Assembly: GCA_030734395.1 (NCBI GenBank) | Contig: JAUZTG010000015.1 | Location: 1 to 64,000, forward strand | Direction of reading: 5' to 3' | Origin: Sarocladium kiliense | Lineage: Eukaryota; Ascomycota; Sordariomycetes; Hypocreales; Sarocladiaceae | Length of the DNA stretch: 64,000 nucleotides | Part shown: one piece after another, positions 54,272 through 64,000 of the stretch | How positions within the stretch are numbered: the stretch's first letter is position 1 | Layout of the letters: the number at the start of each line of letters is the position of its first letter | Notes under the pieces: model-generated | Told to the model about the DNA's origin: nothing | Databases searched by the model: none | What the model saw: only the letters and a program-made list of their open reading frames with translations | Program-made: the position numbers and the translations under genes

Positions 54272-55597
54272 TTCCAATGATTAGGTTGAGGGTGGTGAGA
54301 GGTTTGTAAACGCGAGAATATTGGCCCAGGAATGGCAGAAAGTCTGTGTGCAGATGAAAAAAAATGAAGGAGACGCGATTAGAAGAAATACGTCGCTGAA
54401 AACAAGAGATTCACCTCTAGCTCATCTACGTCCAGTGAAGAGGCCGATGGTGGCTCCCATGTTACATCTCTTGTGGAGAAGCCGGGGCTGAAAGACAAGG
54501 GATGATTTGAAGGCTGAACACAGCACAGACGAACGAAAATGTGCTTATTAAATCGGAATGATAAATATGTTCTCACATTTTCTTGGCCTACATAGTGGGC
54601 CTCTCTAAAATTAGTGCTGACATAACAATCAAGGAGCGCAGATGAAACGGCCCCACCTATGAAGCTCCATGACGAGGAGGTGAGTTGCAAGGCAAGGCAC
54701 GGTGGGTCCAGCGTAGCCAATCGTCATGGGCTGACTACGATGCTTCGTATAAGTTGGCCGCCCTGGAGGACTAAGAGCTGATAGGGGTCTCTTGTTTCAG
54801 TTCCGATGTCAACAGCGACAGCTAATCTCGGCTCAAACCCCAACAATTATATCCTATTGGATGTATTCTCTCTAAAAGAAATTGCACTTCTTGCCATCCC
54901 AGTAGGCTCCTCCTCCCGCCTTGCAATAGTATAGTGGGTAGACCACAGCGAAGCCCTCGTGCCCTCGAAACAGTCTGTGAAAACAAACTTGTGACTAGAG
55001 GTCGAGCATGCGTATAGGAGTAATCTGTTAGTTTCTGAAGTTCTGGGTTAACTAGGAGGAACTCAAAGGCAAGAGGATATTAGCACTTTATCAAGGCGAT
55101 TTGCACCTGGTCGGCTAAGGCACATAAACATGTGAGTCGGATTTAGAGGCATCGGAAAGCAGGATTCCCGAGAGTGACACACATCCCCAAAGGGATCTAG
55201 AGCTGATTTTCGTTTTTAGCAAGGCTGGGGACGGGGCTAACGCCAAGACTATGCGCGGCTGAAAGTGCTACCTTACTGGCTGACTCGACAAGGCACAAGT
55301 ACCGAATGCTAATGGCGATGACTCATATGCTGCGAGGTGGTTTTTATGTGGATTATATTGCCTGACCTCGTGTACATGAGCAGAATAGCTACTTGTCCCA
55401 TGCTTAGGAGCATCATGTGTGACGTTAGGCACCCTTTCCTTCACCCCCCCCCCAATGATAAAATTATATAAAATTGTATTTATGTTTATTTCAAGTAAAA
55501 AAGAATATCATAAATTTAACGTAAGAAATATATCAAACTCAGCCTTAAGTATAAGTAGAATAACTAATAAGCTAATTAAATTAAAAATTAATATAAT
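54272..55597. other. Intergenic, 10-C run, AT-rich end
   Basis: About 1.3 kb. A 113-codon minus-strand frame at 54379-54720 has no family support. A run of 10 C lies at 55444-55453. Beyond it the DNA turns strongly AT-rich up to the solo LTR. Confidence 0.45.
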
Positions 55598-55804
55598 TGT
55601 TATGGTCTGGGCTTGAGCCCAGCCTGGCATCAAAGAGATAGGAGGACGGGCTTGTGACGAGACCTAGCCACAGTGTGGCTGAGGAGACATGGCGTAACCC
55701 CTTTCCCTCACATCTCTCTCTATGAATAGCTTCCTACTCCTTAAGAATATACATAACTCTTATTGGCACCTAATTGTCCGTGACACTAGGGATAGCCCAT
55801 TACA
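55598..55804 (-). mobile_element. Solo LTR, 207 bp, copy 3, TSD ATAAT
   Basis: Reverse complement of copies 1 and 2, 207 bp, flanked by a perfect 5-bp duplication ATAAT at 55593-55597 and 55805-55809. No internal sequence is present. Like copy 1 it lies in AT-rich DNA but is itself unmutated. Confidence 0.93.
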
Positions 55805-57314
55805 ATAATTAAGATTTATATTAAGATTTAAATCCCCAAGTATTATATTATGAAAAATTTCTTAATAAACCTAATAATTATAATATATATTATTAACATA
55901 AATTATTCAACATTAAATAGTAATCGCGGACACGCTGCTGCCGCCTCCAGTTTAGCGGCCCTCCCCATTCGGGCAACGCGCCCTCGCCGCCGTGTCCCTG
56001 CCCCTCGCGCACGGACCACATACCGCCTGCTTGGTATAAATAGCCAACGTCTTCCTTTCCTTTGGTCATGTACTCTTGACTTCCTGTCCCTCTGAAATCC
56101 TGCTCGCATCCTCACAGACGATGGTCTCATGCTCCCTGCGCCCGGGCTGTGACCTGCGCCCTTGTTGTCCTGTATGACGCGGCCGCTTCCTACACCTTGC
56201 CGCTTTGTCGTGCATCCTCCGTCGTCGTGATTCATGCCGTTCACGCCCTGGATCTTCTGCTTTTGCAGTCACTGATGCTGGTGCTTGTACGTTTTGCGAT
56301 GAACCAAGGTGCTCCGGCTTCAACTCCGTTCAAGCCTCTGCCCTGCAGTACGTCTTTCTCATGCCACACCGAAAGCGCCTCGGGGACTGACCTGGCAACA
56401 CAGAGCACTCTCACCAGGTTGTCGCTCCTGCTGCCCTAGAGGCCGCCGACTCATCCCACCATCCGAGGGCGCATTCTTGAGCCCACTCTCAGGTTCGGAA
56501 ATGCCGCAGACCCCATTGACGGCCATGTCCGAGTTGGACGATGGTGCCTCGTGACCCATTCAGGGGTTCCTCGCAGCCACTTTCCTTGACCTCCCTAGGC
56601 TTTGGACCCATGCTCCATGTCAGGTTGGGGGCTTTGGACTGCGGATTACCGCTAGCCGTCACATGGGATGCGGTCGCACGAGTGTCCCAAGGCCGTTATA
56701 TGGATCATCGGACACAGCCATGCATCATTCATAGGAGAGATGGCCATGCATCCGTCGGACCACGGAGCAGAACACGAGGCAAGGAGGTGGCACAGCGAGC
56801 CATTTCCGCCTTGGCTGTGGATCTTCCGCCTCGTCACGAACTTGATTCGACGACGCATTTGTCTGCGAACTATCGGAAAGCCCGAGAAGTTGGCCAGGAG
56901 TCGGAGAGAGCTGCCTATGATGGCTAAGTCGCCGGAGGCTCATCACGGCGGCTGCATGTACGCAGGTGCACATGCCAGGACCGTCGATTGGTCCGAGGGC
57001 TGTTCGCTGGCGTCAACCGCAACCCCCTGGAACACTATTGCATCGTTATGGTGTGATAGCTGTTTCGGCAGATGTTTGATTGGCAGGTTGGTGAATGGTG
57101 CTGTGAGTCATTGCACTGGGCTTCTTGGAATATGCCTTGGGTCTCCGGGCCAGCGGAGCAGGTGTTGCAGATTGACATATTGGCGAGGGGCGGACGCCAG
57201 CACCTCAAGCTCTCTGTGCAGCATGTTGCGTATTTAGTCTCCTGCTCCCCCCTTCCTCGACAGGGCCATTGCGTTCATTTTTTATCCCACAGGCATCCCC
57301 GGTATCTCTTCGAG
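55805..57314. other. Long upstream region of the Myb-like gene
   Basis: About 100 bp of AT-rich DNA after the LTR, then 1.3 kb of fairly GC-rich sequence with several competing short frames on both strands. None shows a domain. It may be a long leader and promoter, or an older repeat that travels with the Myb-like gene. Confidence 0.4.
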
Positions 57315-58970
57315 ATGACAGCCATATCTCTTGACAACGTTTCTTTCTGGACCCCCCCGGCTCTTCAGGGCGTAAAAGACCCCAGTCGGCGTCAGCAGCG
57401 GCATCCTGACCCCTCATTCTCGCCGGAGCTACCGCCTCTTCCTACTCAGGGGCAATTCGAGGAGCCGTGGACTCAGAGCGGCCAAACGCAAGACGACCCA
57501 ATCTCGATTCTATCCGATGCCGATTCTGTGGTGTCTCCTGCGGAAAGAAGATATACTGACGAAGACGATGGGGAAGATTCCGACTCAACCCTCCCATCCA
57601 TTAGCTCGATAGTCGCATCGCTTCCGAAGGCGCGGCCGGGCAAATCAAGCAGAAGAGCGACCGAGACGGAAGCTGGCGCTGGCGTGGATCCTGCGTCAGC
57701 AGTATCCCCGAGGCAAGCGGGAGCCATCTTAGCTTGGCCAGATGAGGCACAAATATCTCATCTTGATGTTACGAGGCAGGAATCTCCTTGCGAAATGGAT
57801 CGCATAGTCGGCGGAGACATGCCCGGTTGTCAAGGTGTGGGCTTGGGAGCACCTACCCCTGAAAGTCAGCCAAACTCAGTTATGATGGACAACCAGCACG
57901 TACCAGCCAGCCAACACATCAATCATACGAGTGATGCTATCTTAGCCAATGATCGGGGTCACAATGTTCAGAGTCCTTCTGATTACCCCTCCACTTGCGC
58001 CCACCCTCCGCGGTCTGCCAGTCCCGCCGAGGCGGTCCAGGCATCAGTCCAGGAAAGCGAAATCCTTGCCGGGGAGTCGTGCGACAATGCTATTCCTGCA
58101 GTCCTAACCCCATCTCCCGCACCGCCCTCGCCTAAACCATACGAAGGGGAGGGTTTGGATGATGCAACCTGCGCGTCCGTCCGTGTGAGGCCCGAGGTCA
58201 TAGATGCTGGTTCCGGAGCCGGGACCAAAGTACCATCTCCGTCAACGTCTCCTCGACGCTTCGGCCGCGATTTCCTGCAGACGAATGAAACGACGCAGTC
58301 CGAGGACAGCGACACAGACAACCAGGGCTCCGGTAGTGAGGATAGACTCGACAGGCTAGAATTTCAACACGGAGAGATCTCTCATTTACTACCAGCCAGT
58401 GAGGATTCTAGCTCAGATGATGACGACGCGCACCAAAGCCGCAAGCGCCGCAGGGTGTCGAAGTCCCCTTCTTGTGCAGTCCGCAGTACCTTGGACAGTT
58501 CGCGATGCTCTCGGGGCTCCCGCCACAGGCGATCAGCAGCACGGCTGTCGAGCGTAACTCGAACGCCTGGATACAATGTTCACCGGTCGCCATCATCAGA
58601 GGCAAACCCAGCTTGCTCCGAAGCCGACGTGCTTCTTGCTCAATTCGAGCAATGGCCTCTCAGAGATGTTTTCCTCAAGCGCATCACGGAGGGCAGCAAG
58701 ACGACATTTCAACTACAGTTTGAATGGGACACTGAGTCCTGTGAACCCCGTAGCGACAAATCCGTGTCGCAATCGAAGAAGGGCAGAAAGGTAATGAAGA
58801 ATTTAGGTTCAACTGCAAGATCATCCGGCGGAAGATGGACGCCCGAAGAGGACGAAACTGTGCGCAGGATGAGACAAGCTGGCAGGCCCTGGTCTGACAT
58901 CCAGCGTGCCCTTCCACACCGTTCGGAGGGTACGATCCAAGTCCGGTACTCGACGAAACTCAAGGGTTGA
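57315..58970 (+). CDS. Acidic disordered protein with C-terminal Myb/SANT-like domain
   Basis: Single exon, 551 aa from ATG 57315. An upstream in-frame ATG at 57072 would add 81 residues of poor-quality sequence, and MTAISLDNVSFWTPP looks like the natural start. Residues 20-430 are low complexity, rich in Ser, Pro, Asp and Glu, with acidic clusters (DEDDGEDSDS, SSSDDDD) and a basic patch (SRKRRRVSK) that could be a nuclear signal. A short conserved block, VLLAQFEQWPLRDVFLKRI followed by FQLQFEW, precedes the end. The last 45 residues, RWTPEEDETVRRMRQAG then WSDIQRALPHRSEGTIQVRY, form a Myb/SANT-like helix-turn-helix. It is probably nuclear. Similar proteins occur as expanded families in some Sordariomycetes, from memory. 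Target unknown. Confidence 0.75.
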   Translation: MTAISLDNVSFWTPPALQGVKDPSRRQQRHPDPSFSPELPPLPTQGQFEEPWTQSGQTQDDPISILSDADSVVSPAERRYTDEDDGEDSDSTLPSISSIVASLPKARPGKSSRRATETEAGAGVDPASAVSPRQAGAILAWPDEAQISHLDVTRQESPCEMDRIVGGDMPGCQGVGLGAPTPESQPNSVMMDNQHVPASQHINHTSDAILANDRGHNVQSPSDYPSTCAHPPRSASPAEAVQASVQESEILAGESCDNAIPAVLTPSPAPPSPKPYEGEGLDDATCASVRVRPEVIDAGSGAGTKVPSPSTSPRRFGRDFLQTNETTQSEDSDTDNQGSGSEDRLDRLEFQHGEISHLLPASEDSSSDDDDAHQSRKRRRVSKSPSCAVRSTLDSSRCSRGSRHRRSAARLSSVTRTPGYNVHRSPSSEANPACSEADVLLAQFEQWPLRDVFLKRITEGSKTTFQLQFEWDTESCEPRSDKSVSQSKKGRKVMKNLGSTARSSGGRWTPEEDETVRRMRQAGRPWSDIQRALPHRSEGTIQVRYSTKLKG

Positions 58971-59159
58971 TCTAGTCAAGCAGAGCAGCTTCAAACATGT
59001 TTTCTGAGAGGGGATGGATTTATTGTGCTGACGGGCGTGTCTACGTTATTCACCACGGACTGCTAGCGTTGACCAATTTTTAGTCTGCTGCTCTTCTCCA
59101 GAAACCGCTATCGTTGTCGGTGTCATCCGTTTCAATTGTCAAGTCAAAGATAACTAACG

Positions 59160-59625
59160 CAGACTGACCCATTCCTTTGGAGCTAAAGCCTTGTGTTGTC
59201 CATGCGGAACGTATCTGGAGGATTGGGACTCTACCACCCTTTCTACCGTAGCTTTCTTGACTCTGGCACGCCATACTTGCTCCAGCTTACTATCATAGAA
59301 CTTCCACAGCCGCGGCAAAAAAATGCACATCTTGGGCACAATAGTTCAAAATCTCCTCAGACAAGGGGCGGTCGTTGAATACTTGATAACTTACCCCCCC
59401 CCCCCGTTCTGGTGCGAAGAGTAGCCCTCCTTTCTCCTTACATCGCTTCCAGCGTTGACTTTCACGGAATAATAATGATGCATCTCTCTCTATGCACCGC
59501 GCTAGCCCATTGACCCACTTCCTCCCGAAAGTTCGAGTCGCAAGCTCCATGAGTTGAAGGTCCTATAATGACTGGAGAGTGCATCAGAGTCGTTGCGGGC
59601 GTTGAAAAAGACCTTAGGGATGATA
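59160..59625 (-). pseudogene. RNase D-like 3'-5' exonuclease relic
   Basis: Pieces of a 3'-5' exonuclease domain (PF01612 type) in order but in different frames. VFFNARNDSDAL lies near 59620-59585. DLQLMELATRTF, then WVNGLARCIERD and LLFAPERGGG, lie near 59568-59400. YQVFNDRPLSEEILNYCAQDV lies near 59395-59330. HFLPRLWKFYD, then VVESQSSRYVPHG and LAPKEW, lie near 59330-59165. The frame breaks at an A7/T7 run (59318-59324), and a run of 12 C (59394-59405, G on the coding strand) expands a Gly stretch. A short deletion lies between the first two pieces. The 5' part of the gene is absent. It is a dead copy of a nuclease-domain gene. Confidence 0.7.
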
Positions 59626-60044
59626 TGGTGTCAAGCTGCGTAATCTTGTGACTTCTAGCTGGAACACGCTGTCCTAGAGAGAAGTCGTTGGGAACCGCGA
59701 GTGATCAACATTTTGCAATTTAAATGTGCTGATTGAGCGTCGAGCCCAGCGAGAGACCATTATAAAGCATGCACATTATCACAGCAACTAAAAAAAGTGA
59801 TTGTTATAATACGGAAAGGTAGCCTTTCCCTTTTACTTCTCTTTTTCCTGGCTCAGGATAACACGGCCAAATATAATCCCGTGGGTTGCTGTAAGACCAC
59901 GGCGAGTTTCTCATCTCTGCCTGAAAACTACCTATTTGCCATCACTTTCGGCTCCCAGCTGAAGAAATACCATGAGGACAGCCGCATATCTGCGATAATT
60001 TAGTACACAGCGATTGAGGCCAACTTGTTGCTTCTCTGAGGCAC
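59626..60044. other. Intergenic
   Basis: About 420 bp. No gene supported. AT-rich patch around 59790. Confidence 0.4.
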
Positions 60045-60431
60045 TTACCCTGCAGTGGCCCCTAATGCCTCGAAAGGCTTCGAAGCCATGACGAAGGATA
60101 GAACTAGTAGAAATATCCCGATAAAGGCAGTAATCACTGCTAGCTTCGCCCGATGATCCTTTTGTCCATTAAGGATCCAGAGAGGTGCGAGAAGCATCGC
60201 CGCACCTATTATGAAGATGAAGATTGAAACTGAGTAGTTTATCCTCTTCTTGGAATAGTAGGTTACCGTATCAGTTGTAGACTCCGAGCTCGAATCGCTC
60301 TTAACTCTCCACAGTCTCAAGGTCCTCAGCAACGTGATCTTGTCAATAAGGCGTCGTAAAGGGGGCTTGTCGACTGGGATAAGGCACACAAGATCGTTAT
60401 CCTGGTCGGCTTCTTCCGACAAATATGCCAT
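60045..60431 (-). CDS. DUF6594-like membrane protein, C-terminal part only
   Basis: 128 aa from ATG 60431. VTYYSKKRINYSVSIFIFII (about 56-75) followed by two more hydrophobic helices and a final FEALGATAG match the C-terminal membrane block of DUF6594 proteins, which usually have about 150 further N-terminal residues of helical sequence. The stretch DLVCLIPVDKPPLRRLIDK is the usual linker. Those N-terminal residues are missing here: the upstream DNA codes for an unrelated protein on the other strand only 12 bp away. It is probably a truncated gene created by rearrangement, though a short protein could be expressed. Confidence 0.6.
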   Translation of the reverse strand: MAYLSEEADQDNDLVCLIPVDKPPLRRLIDKITLLRTLRLWRVKSDSSSESTTDTVTYYSKKRINYSVSIFIFIIGAAMLLAPLWILNGQKDHRAKLAVITAFIGIFLLVLSFVMASKPFEALGATAG

Positions 60432-60443
60432 ATCTTGCGTCGC

Positions 60444-61094
60444 ATGCGAGCTCGTCTGGGTTCATCTGATGTCAGGCACAAAATCGAGGCTTCCTTGGCA
60501 TCTAAGCGGCGCGAATGTTCTGAAATCGACCTTTGCATTCAGATCTTGCTCCAAGAGTGTGTCAACAGCCAGACAACACCAGCTGAACTGAAGCCTCTTG
60601 TTGATCAGTGTCTGGGGAAATTAGTACAAATCGCTGCATGCCCAGACGAAGACATGTTCAACTTACAGCTGGATGCATTCTGGAATTCTACTGTCCTGGA
60701 TACGGTTTGTGATTGGCTCGACAAGGGCGATATGGACACCTTTCTAAGGAAATGGTCGACCCGTGAGTGCCAGAGCCGTCGCCTTCAACGTTATCTTGGT
60801 CACAGGGCGAGAGTAGCACTATTCCAGGACTTTGATCGACCAGGAGTCGTCACTCTCGGGGTGTTCAAGGACGAACTGACGCCGAAGAGTCTAATGGCAA
60901 TCAAAGAGGTGTCTTCACCAGCATTCAGCTACTGCGACTGGGAATGCCAGCTTACACTTGAAGGGCAAGTCGGCAAGATGAGGTTTTGGAAGTGGGCAAT
61001 GATTCGCGTATCTCAAGACCAGGAAGGAGTCTTTGCAGTTGATGCGAATCAAGAGATCATTGGCATCCGTTTAAGGGAGGGGTTGCTTCAATAA
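60444..61094 (+). CDS. Hypothetical protein, 216 aa
   Basis: Single exon from ATG 60444 to TAA 61094. The first 130 residues are charged and helical with several Cys (CSEIDLCIQILLQECV), and the C-terminal third has a beta-rich look (ARVALFQDFDRPGVVTLGVF, FWKWAMIRVSQDQEGVFAVD). No signal peptide or membrane segment. I do not recognise a family. The start lies 12 bp from the divergent start of the truncated DUF6594 gene, leaving no room for two promoters, so one or both 5' ends may be artefacts of a breakpoint. Confidence 0.5.
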   Translation: MRARLGSSDVRHKIEASLASKRRECSEIDLCIQILLQECVNSQTTPAELKPLVDQCLGKLVQIAACPDEDMFNLQLDAFWNSTVLDTVCDWLDKGDMDTFLRKWSTRECQSRRLQRYLGHRARVALFQDFDRPGVVTLGVFKDELTPKSLMAIKEVSSPAFSYCDWECQLTLEGQVGKMRFWKWAMIRVSQDQEGVFAVDANQEIIGIRLREGLLQ

Positions 61095-61180
61095 TACTAA
61101 CGATGATGACGATATCGCACACGCAGTGTGGCTGCTTGCGCAAACCAGAGTATTTGACGATAGGAAGAATTGCAGACTAA

Positions 61181-61540
61181 CTAAGGCTTTCTGATATAGG
61201 CACCTAGTTTAGCCAGTGCCTCCTGCAATACATCGGTCTCGCAAACATATCCCATTCGAACGTAGCCCCCAAAGTCTTCCCTATTCCCAAAGCACCTCGA
61301 ACCAGGCACTAGCATTATTACTTTGGTGTCCTGGATGAGGTCTTTGCAAAACTGTGTGTCGTCCACGAGATGGCCATCCCGCTTGATTTGCAAAAAGGCT
61401 GTAGTGCCGGCATTTGGCTTAACCCAGGACACAAGGATGAATGGATTAGAGGCGCTGGCAGCTGACTACCTGTCAGCAGCCGACCGAGCCATTTGGGACT
61501 GCTCATGTGTTAGTAAGGCGCGGCGAGCGTGAAATGGATC
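61181..61540 (-). pseudogene. PLP aminotransferase (class I/II), C-terminal fragment
   Basis: The last 83 codons (61432-61181) read SWVKPNAGTTAFLQI and KVIMLVPGSRCFG, then GGYVRMGYVCETDVLQEALAKLG, the C-terminal domain of fungal class I/II aminotransferases, including the Arg in YVRMG that usually binds the substrate carboxylate. Upstream in the same frame a TAG interrupts SQMARSAADR*SAASASNPF, a probable CAG to TAG change. Earlier parts of the gene, including the PLP lysine, cannot be found. Dead fragment. Confidence 0.65.
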
Positions 61541-62691
61541 CACAGTATTGGAGGCAGGGTTGGGGGTTGGGGTTGTGCATCGGGCTAGGAACCTCTCGGA
61601 CCTGGCGCTTGTTGTTAAGGCATTGGCACCTTTAGGCGCCCCAGAACATCGTCTTCGACGATGCAAGCGGGATGGATCCATCCGAGGAAAAGGGCTCAAT
61701 CGTTATTGTCCTCACTTTCGGGTCCAGTATCACACCGTGGGTACGATGGCAATGCCCTTTGAGCGCATTGGACTCGACATAGACCTCTCTGCTCTCGTTT
61801 CCACGGTGAAGCAGTCAAATCCCTGGTTGTTGTGAATCATGCAGCGACATATGTTGCATGAACCTGAGAATGTGAAGGCCCGCTTTCATGGCACCAGTTG
61901 GGCCAACTTTTGGCCCCTTCATACGCACCAAAGGCATACCAGGGATAGTCTTTGTACCCATAGGTGGGTCCCAGAGAGGAACTCTGGTTGATGCATCGCG
62001 TGCTCCACACACATTTGCTTCACTTTGACGCTGCCTTGCTCTACGCGCCTATGCAGGTAGGATTACATAAAATCCCTGTAACAGACGCTTTGATCCAATG
62101 AACCCCTTTTTGAAACTATTAAGCGATGAGGGGGATACTGAAATCAGGAGATATGGCCGTGTTGTTGGCTGCAGTCCTTGTTAAGTCACAAGTCAGAAGC
62201 AGGGCACAGCCTCGCCCCACGGACATTGGCGTATCGCTCGATAGTAGACGCCAGCGGTATCCGAGATCCCGACCCTCTCCCCCGATCATAGTTTGTAGGC
62301 TCGCGAGTGCAGTCCACTTGGATGCGAGTTGATTGGGTACACATCCGCCCCATCGCCAAGAGGAAGTCATCATTGGACAACATGATGGTAAAGACCATGT
62401 TCAGCATCCAATAAGCCCTATAAAACGTGTCCATCCCGCTGTTTCTGGTGATCTGAAATTGTTCCTTCAAGTACTAGGAAGCACTCGATTCTCCCAGAAA
62501 ACATCCACCCTCTTATTCAATTTCAAGGCTTCTCTTTCTCTGTTTCTTATTATAGTCCTGGGTTCTGTGCCGCCATCGGTGCTCTTGCTTGGATACTCTG
62601 AACCCCTTTCAACGGTGCACACAGCTTCGAGGTAGGTTTCGTATGCCCTCTCCGTGTTACAACTTCTAACATCATATTCCATCAGTCTAAG
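61541..62691. other. Gene-poor, possible aminotransferase debris
   Basis: Mixed short frames on both strands. Part of 61541-61900 may derive from the aminotransferase gene, but I could not align it to the family. Nothing else is supported. Confidence 0.35.
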
Positions 62692-62886
62692 ATGTGTTCG
62701 ATCAGCGCGACGCGATGCCGCGTGTGCCGTGTTATAGCGTCTAGTCAGCCTATCTTCTGTTCAAAGCGAGGCAAGAAGGAATGCCCTGTCTATGGCAGGC
62801 CATCGAGAGAGTGGCCAATCAATGCTACAGGAGACAGCTTTTGTAGTGAGGAGCACCAGCGCTACTATGAAACAGGCGAGGAGTGA
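62692..62886 (+). CDS. Small Cys-rich ORF, zinc-finger-like
   Basis: 64 aa. Cysteines and histidine occur as RCRVC, then FCSKRGKKEC, then FCSEEH near the C-terminus, a spacing that could bind one zinc in a treble-clef fold. No signal peptide. The start is preceded by a pyrimidine-rich stretch and a CATCAG that could be a splice acceptor, so this might be the last exon of a larger gene. No family recognised. It could equally be chance. Confidence 0.3.
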   Translation: MCSISATRCRVCRVIASSQPIFCSKRGKKECPVYGRPSREWPINATGDSFCSEEHQRYYETGEE

Positions 62887-64000
62887 ACACACGATAAGCA
62901 GGAGTCTTCCATGGGTCTTTCGCCATCTTTGTTACGACCCTTGACTGCCATGGATCGTGTTTTACAAATGCTGCTTAACGCGAGAGTTGTCACGCTTTGA
63001 TACCTGTCTTTCTTTTGTCCTGGGGTTCTCTTACAGATTACAGTCATTACAGCTGTGCCTTCACATGCGGCTTTGGTTTATTTACATCTCAGTCTTTACC
63101 TCAATTCAACGCTTGTTTCCGTTTCCTTTATGCAAAGACACTTCGCTATGCTTATTTCGGGGCCAGCCCCCTCACATCCGCGAGGACGAAACAGCGTTTG
63201 ATGAAGCTTTGGCAGCTATTCAGTCTGGCTGCATGAGTTAACACACAATACCTCTCTATCTGCCCTCAAATACATACCAAATTTCGTAGCCGCTTCGTGC
63301 TGCTGTCTTCTCGGCATTGAAGACCGACTTTGAGTAAGAGATTGCCACTGTCGCATCCTTCGGCCCAGTCACCGCAGAGCCAGCGCTTCATCATTTTGCG
63401 AATACCCAGGATTCTCTTTAGCTTTATATACAGTCTCTAGTTACCCATAAATCCCTTCGAGGAATCATTTTAAGTTTCGTAAGCTACTTGCCTAAGTGAT
63501 TCAAGAGGCAACAATGCCAATTAGCTATGGTTCGGATCATGATCACAGCAATGCGCAAGTTTTAGTGTTGAACTGTCATTGTGGATTGGATTTAGACCAA
63601 TTGTACTTGTTGCCAGATATGTGAAGCTTGAACCTAAATTACACAAACCTCCTTACCTAAGGGTTAAGGCTTCTCTAATAAGTCTATTTTAGATGTTCTC
63701 GGGGACCATCATGCTGTAGTGGCTGCTGCGCCTTCCCAGCTCACTTGTTTAGCCTCATCTCATGGGATTTAATATTTTACAACCTCACCAAGCCAACTCC
63801 GCAGCAATGTAAGGAAAAAGAACCCAACATGCTGTGAGCAAAACCAATCCACATTGGAACAACGACGCTAGTAGCTTCCAGATCGGTTGAGATCGGAGGA
63901 AGACCCAGATCGAAAGCCATGCAACAGCAAAAAAATGGTACACTAGGACGACTGGCCGCTGGATGAGTCCCCCAAGAAGCCCCGCTGGTCCATCTACACA
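62887..64000. other. Window end, no gene seen
   Basis: About 1.1 kb without a supported gene. Two overlapping plus-strand frames at 62957-63241 are of poor composition. No repeat recognised. Confidence 0.45.

Noticed and set aside
54379..54720. 113-codon minus-strand frame
   Set aside because: No homology, signal or splice support, and composition resembles the intergenic flank.
1..64000. CRISPR arrays, rRNA or tRNA genes, plasmid or phage features
   Set aside because: None seen. The repeats present are telomeric, transposon-derived or microsatellite.

Overview
The window is the left end of a chromosome from a filamentous ascomycete fungus (Pezizomycotina). It opens with 22 perfect CCCTAA telomere repeats. 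Its genes carry short introns of 51-72 nt with GTRNGT donors, CTAAC-type branch points and YAG acceptors. It also holds Fot1/pogo DNA transposons, a Tad-type LINE fragment and solo LTRs, and the longer repeats show C-to-T / G-to-A decay typical of repeat-induced point mutation (RIP). Several proteins look like those of Fusarium/Neocosmospora-type Sordariomycetes, but the species cannot be read from the sequence.

1-27.9 kb, gene-rich and GC-balanced. A saponin-hydrolase-like gene reads outward and is cut off by the telomere. Moving inward come a LacZ-type GH2 beta-galactosidase, an MFS sugar permease, a broken BBE-type FAD oxidase, a secreted GH78 alpha-L-rhamnosidase, a Zn2Cys6 regulator, an RTA1-like membrane protein, a second Zn2Cys6 regulator divergent from a sterol-type glucosyltransferase, and a secreted tannase/feruloyl esterase. 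Together they suggest a subtelomeric island for attacking plant glycosides and phenolics. The enzymes match the sugars of soyasaponin-type saponins (rhamnose, galactose, glucuronic acid), with RTA1 and the glucosyltransferase as possible membrane or sterol protection. The joint role is inference.

27.9-35.3 kb, AT-rich repeat island. It contains two complete 1.86-kb Fot1-like elements with 45-bp inverted repeats built from two tandem 17-mers and flanked by TA duplications, a 207-bp solo LTR, a RIP-diverged 0.5-kb direct repeat, and a lone transposon end.

36-64 kb, a mosaic of genes and relics. Intact-looking genes are a DUF7730-like protein, a DUF4246 protein, a 909-aa protein combining a cupin-like domain, TPRs, an ankyrin segment and a TIR-like domain, a multi-TM protein, an acidic disordered protein with a C-terminal Myb/SANT-like domain, a truncated DUF6594 protein and an unknown protein. 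Relics are a LINE RNase H fragment, a RIP-damaged DUF3435 (captain-like) gene, a zinc-cluster regulator, a membrane protein split by one TAG, an RNase D-like exonuclease and an aminotransferase tail. Two further 207-bp solo LTRs with perfect 5-bp target duplications lie at 49.7 and 55.6 kb.
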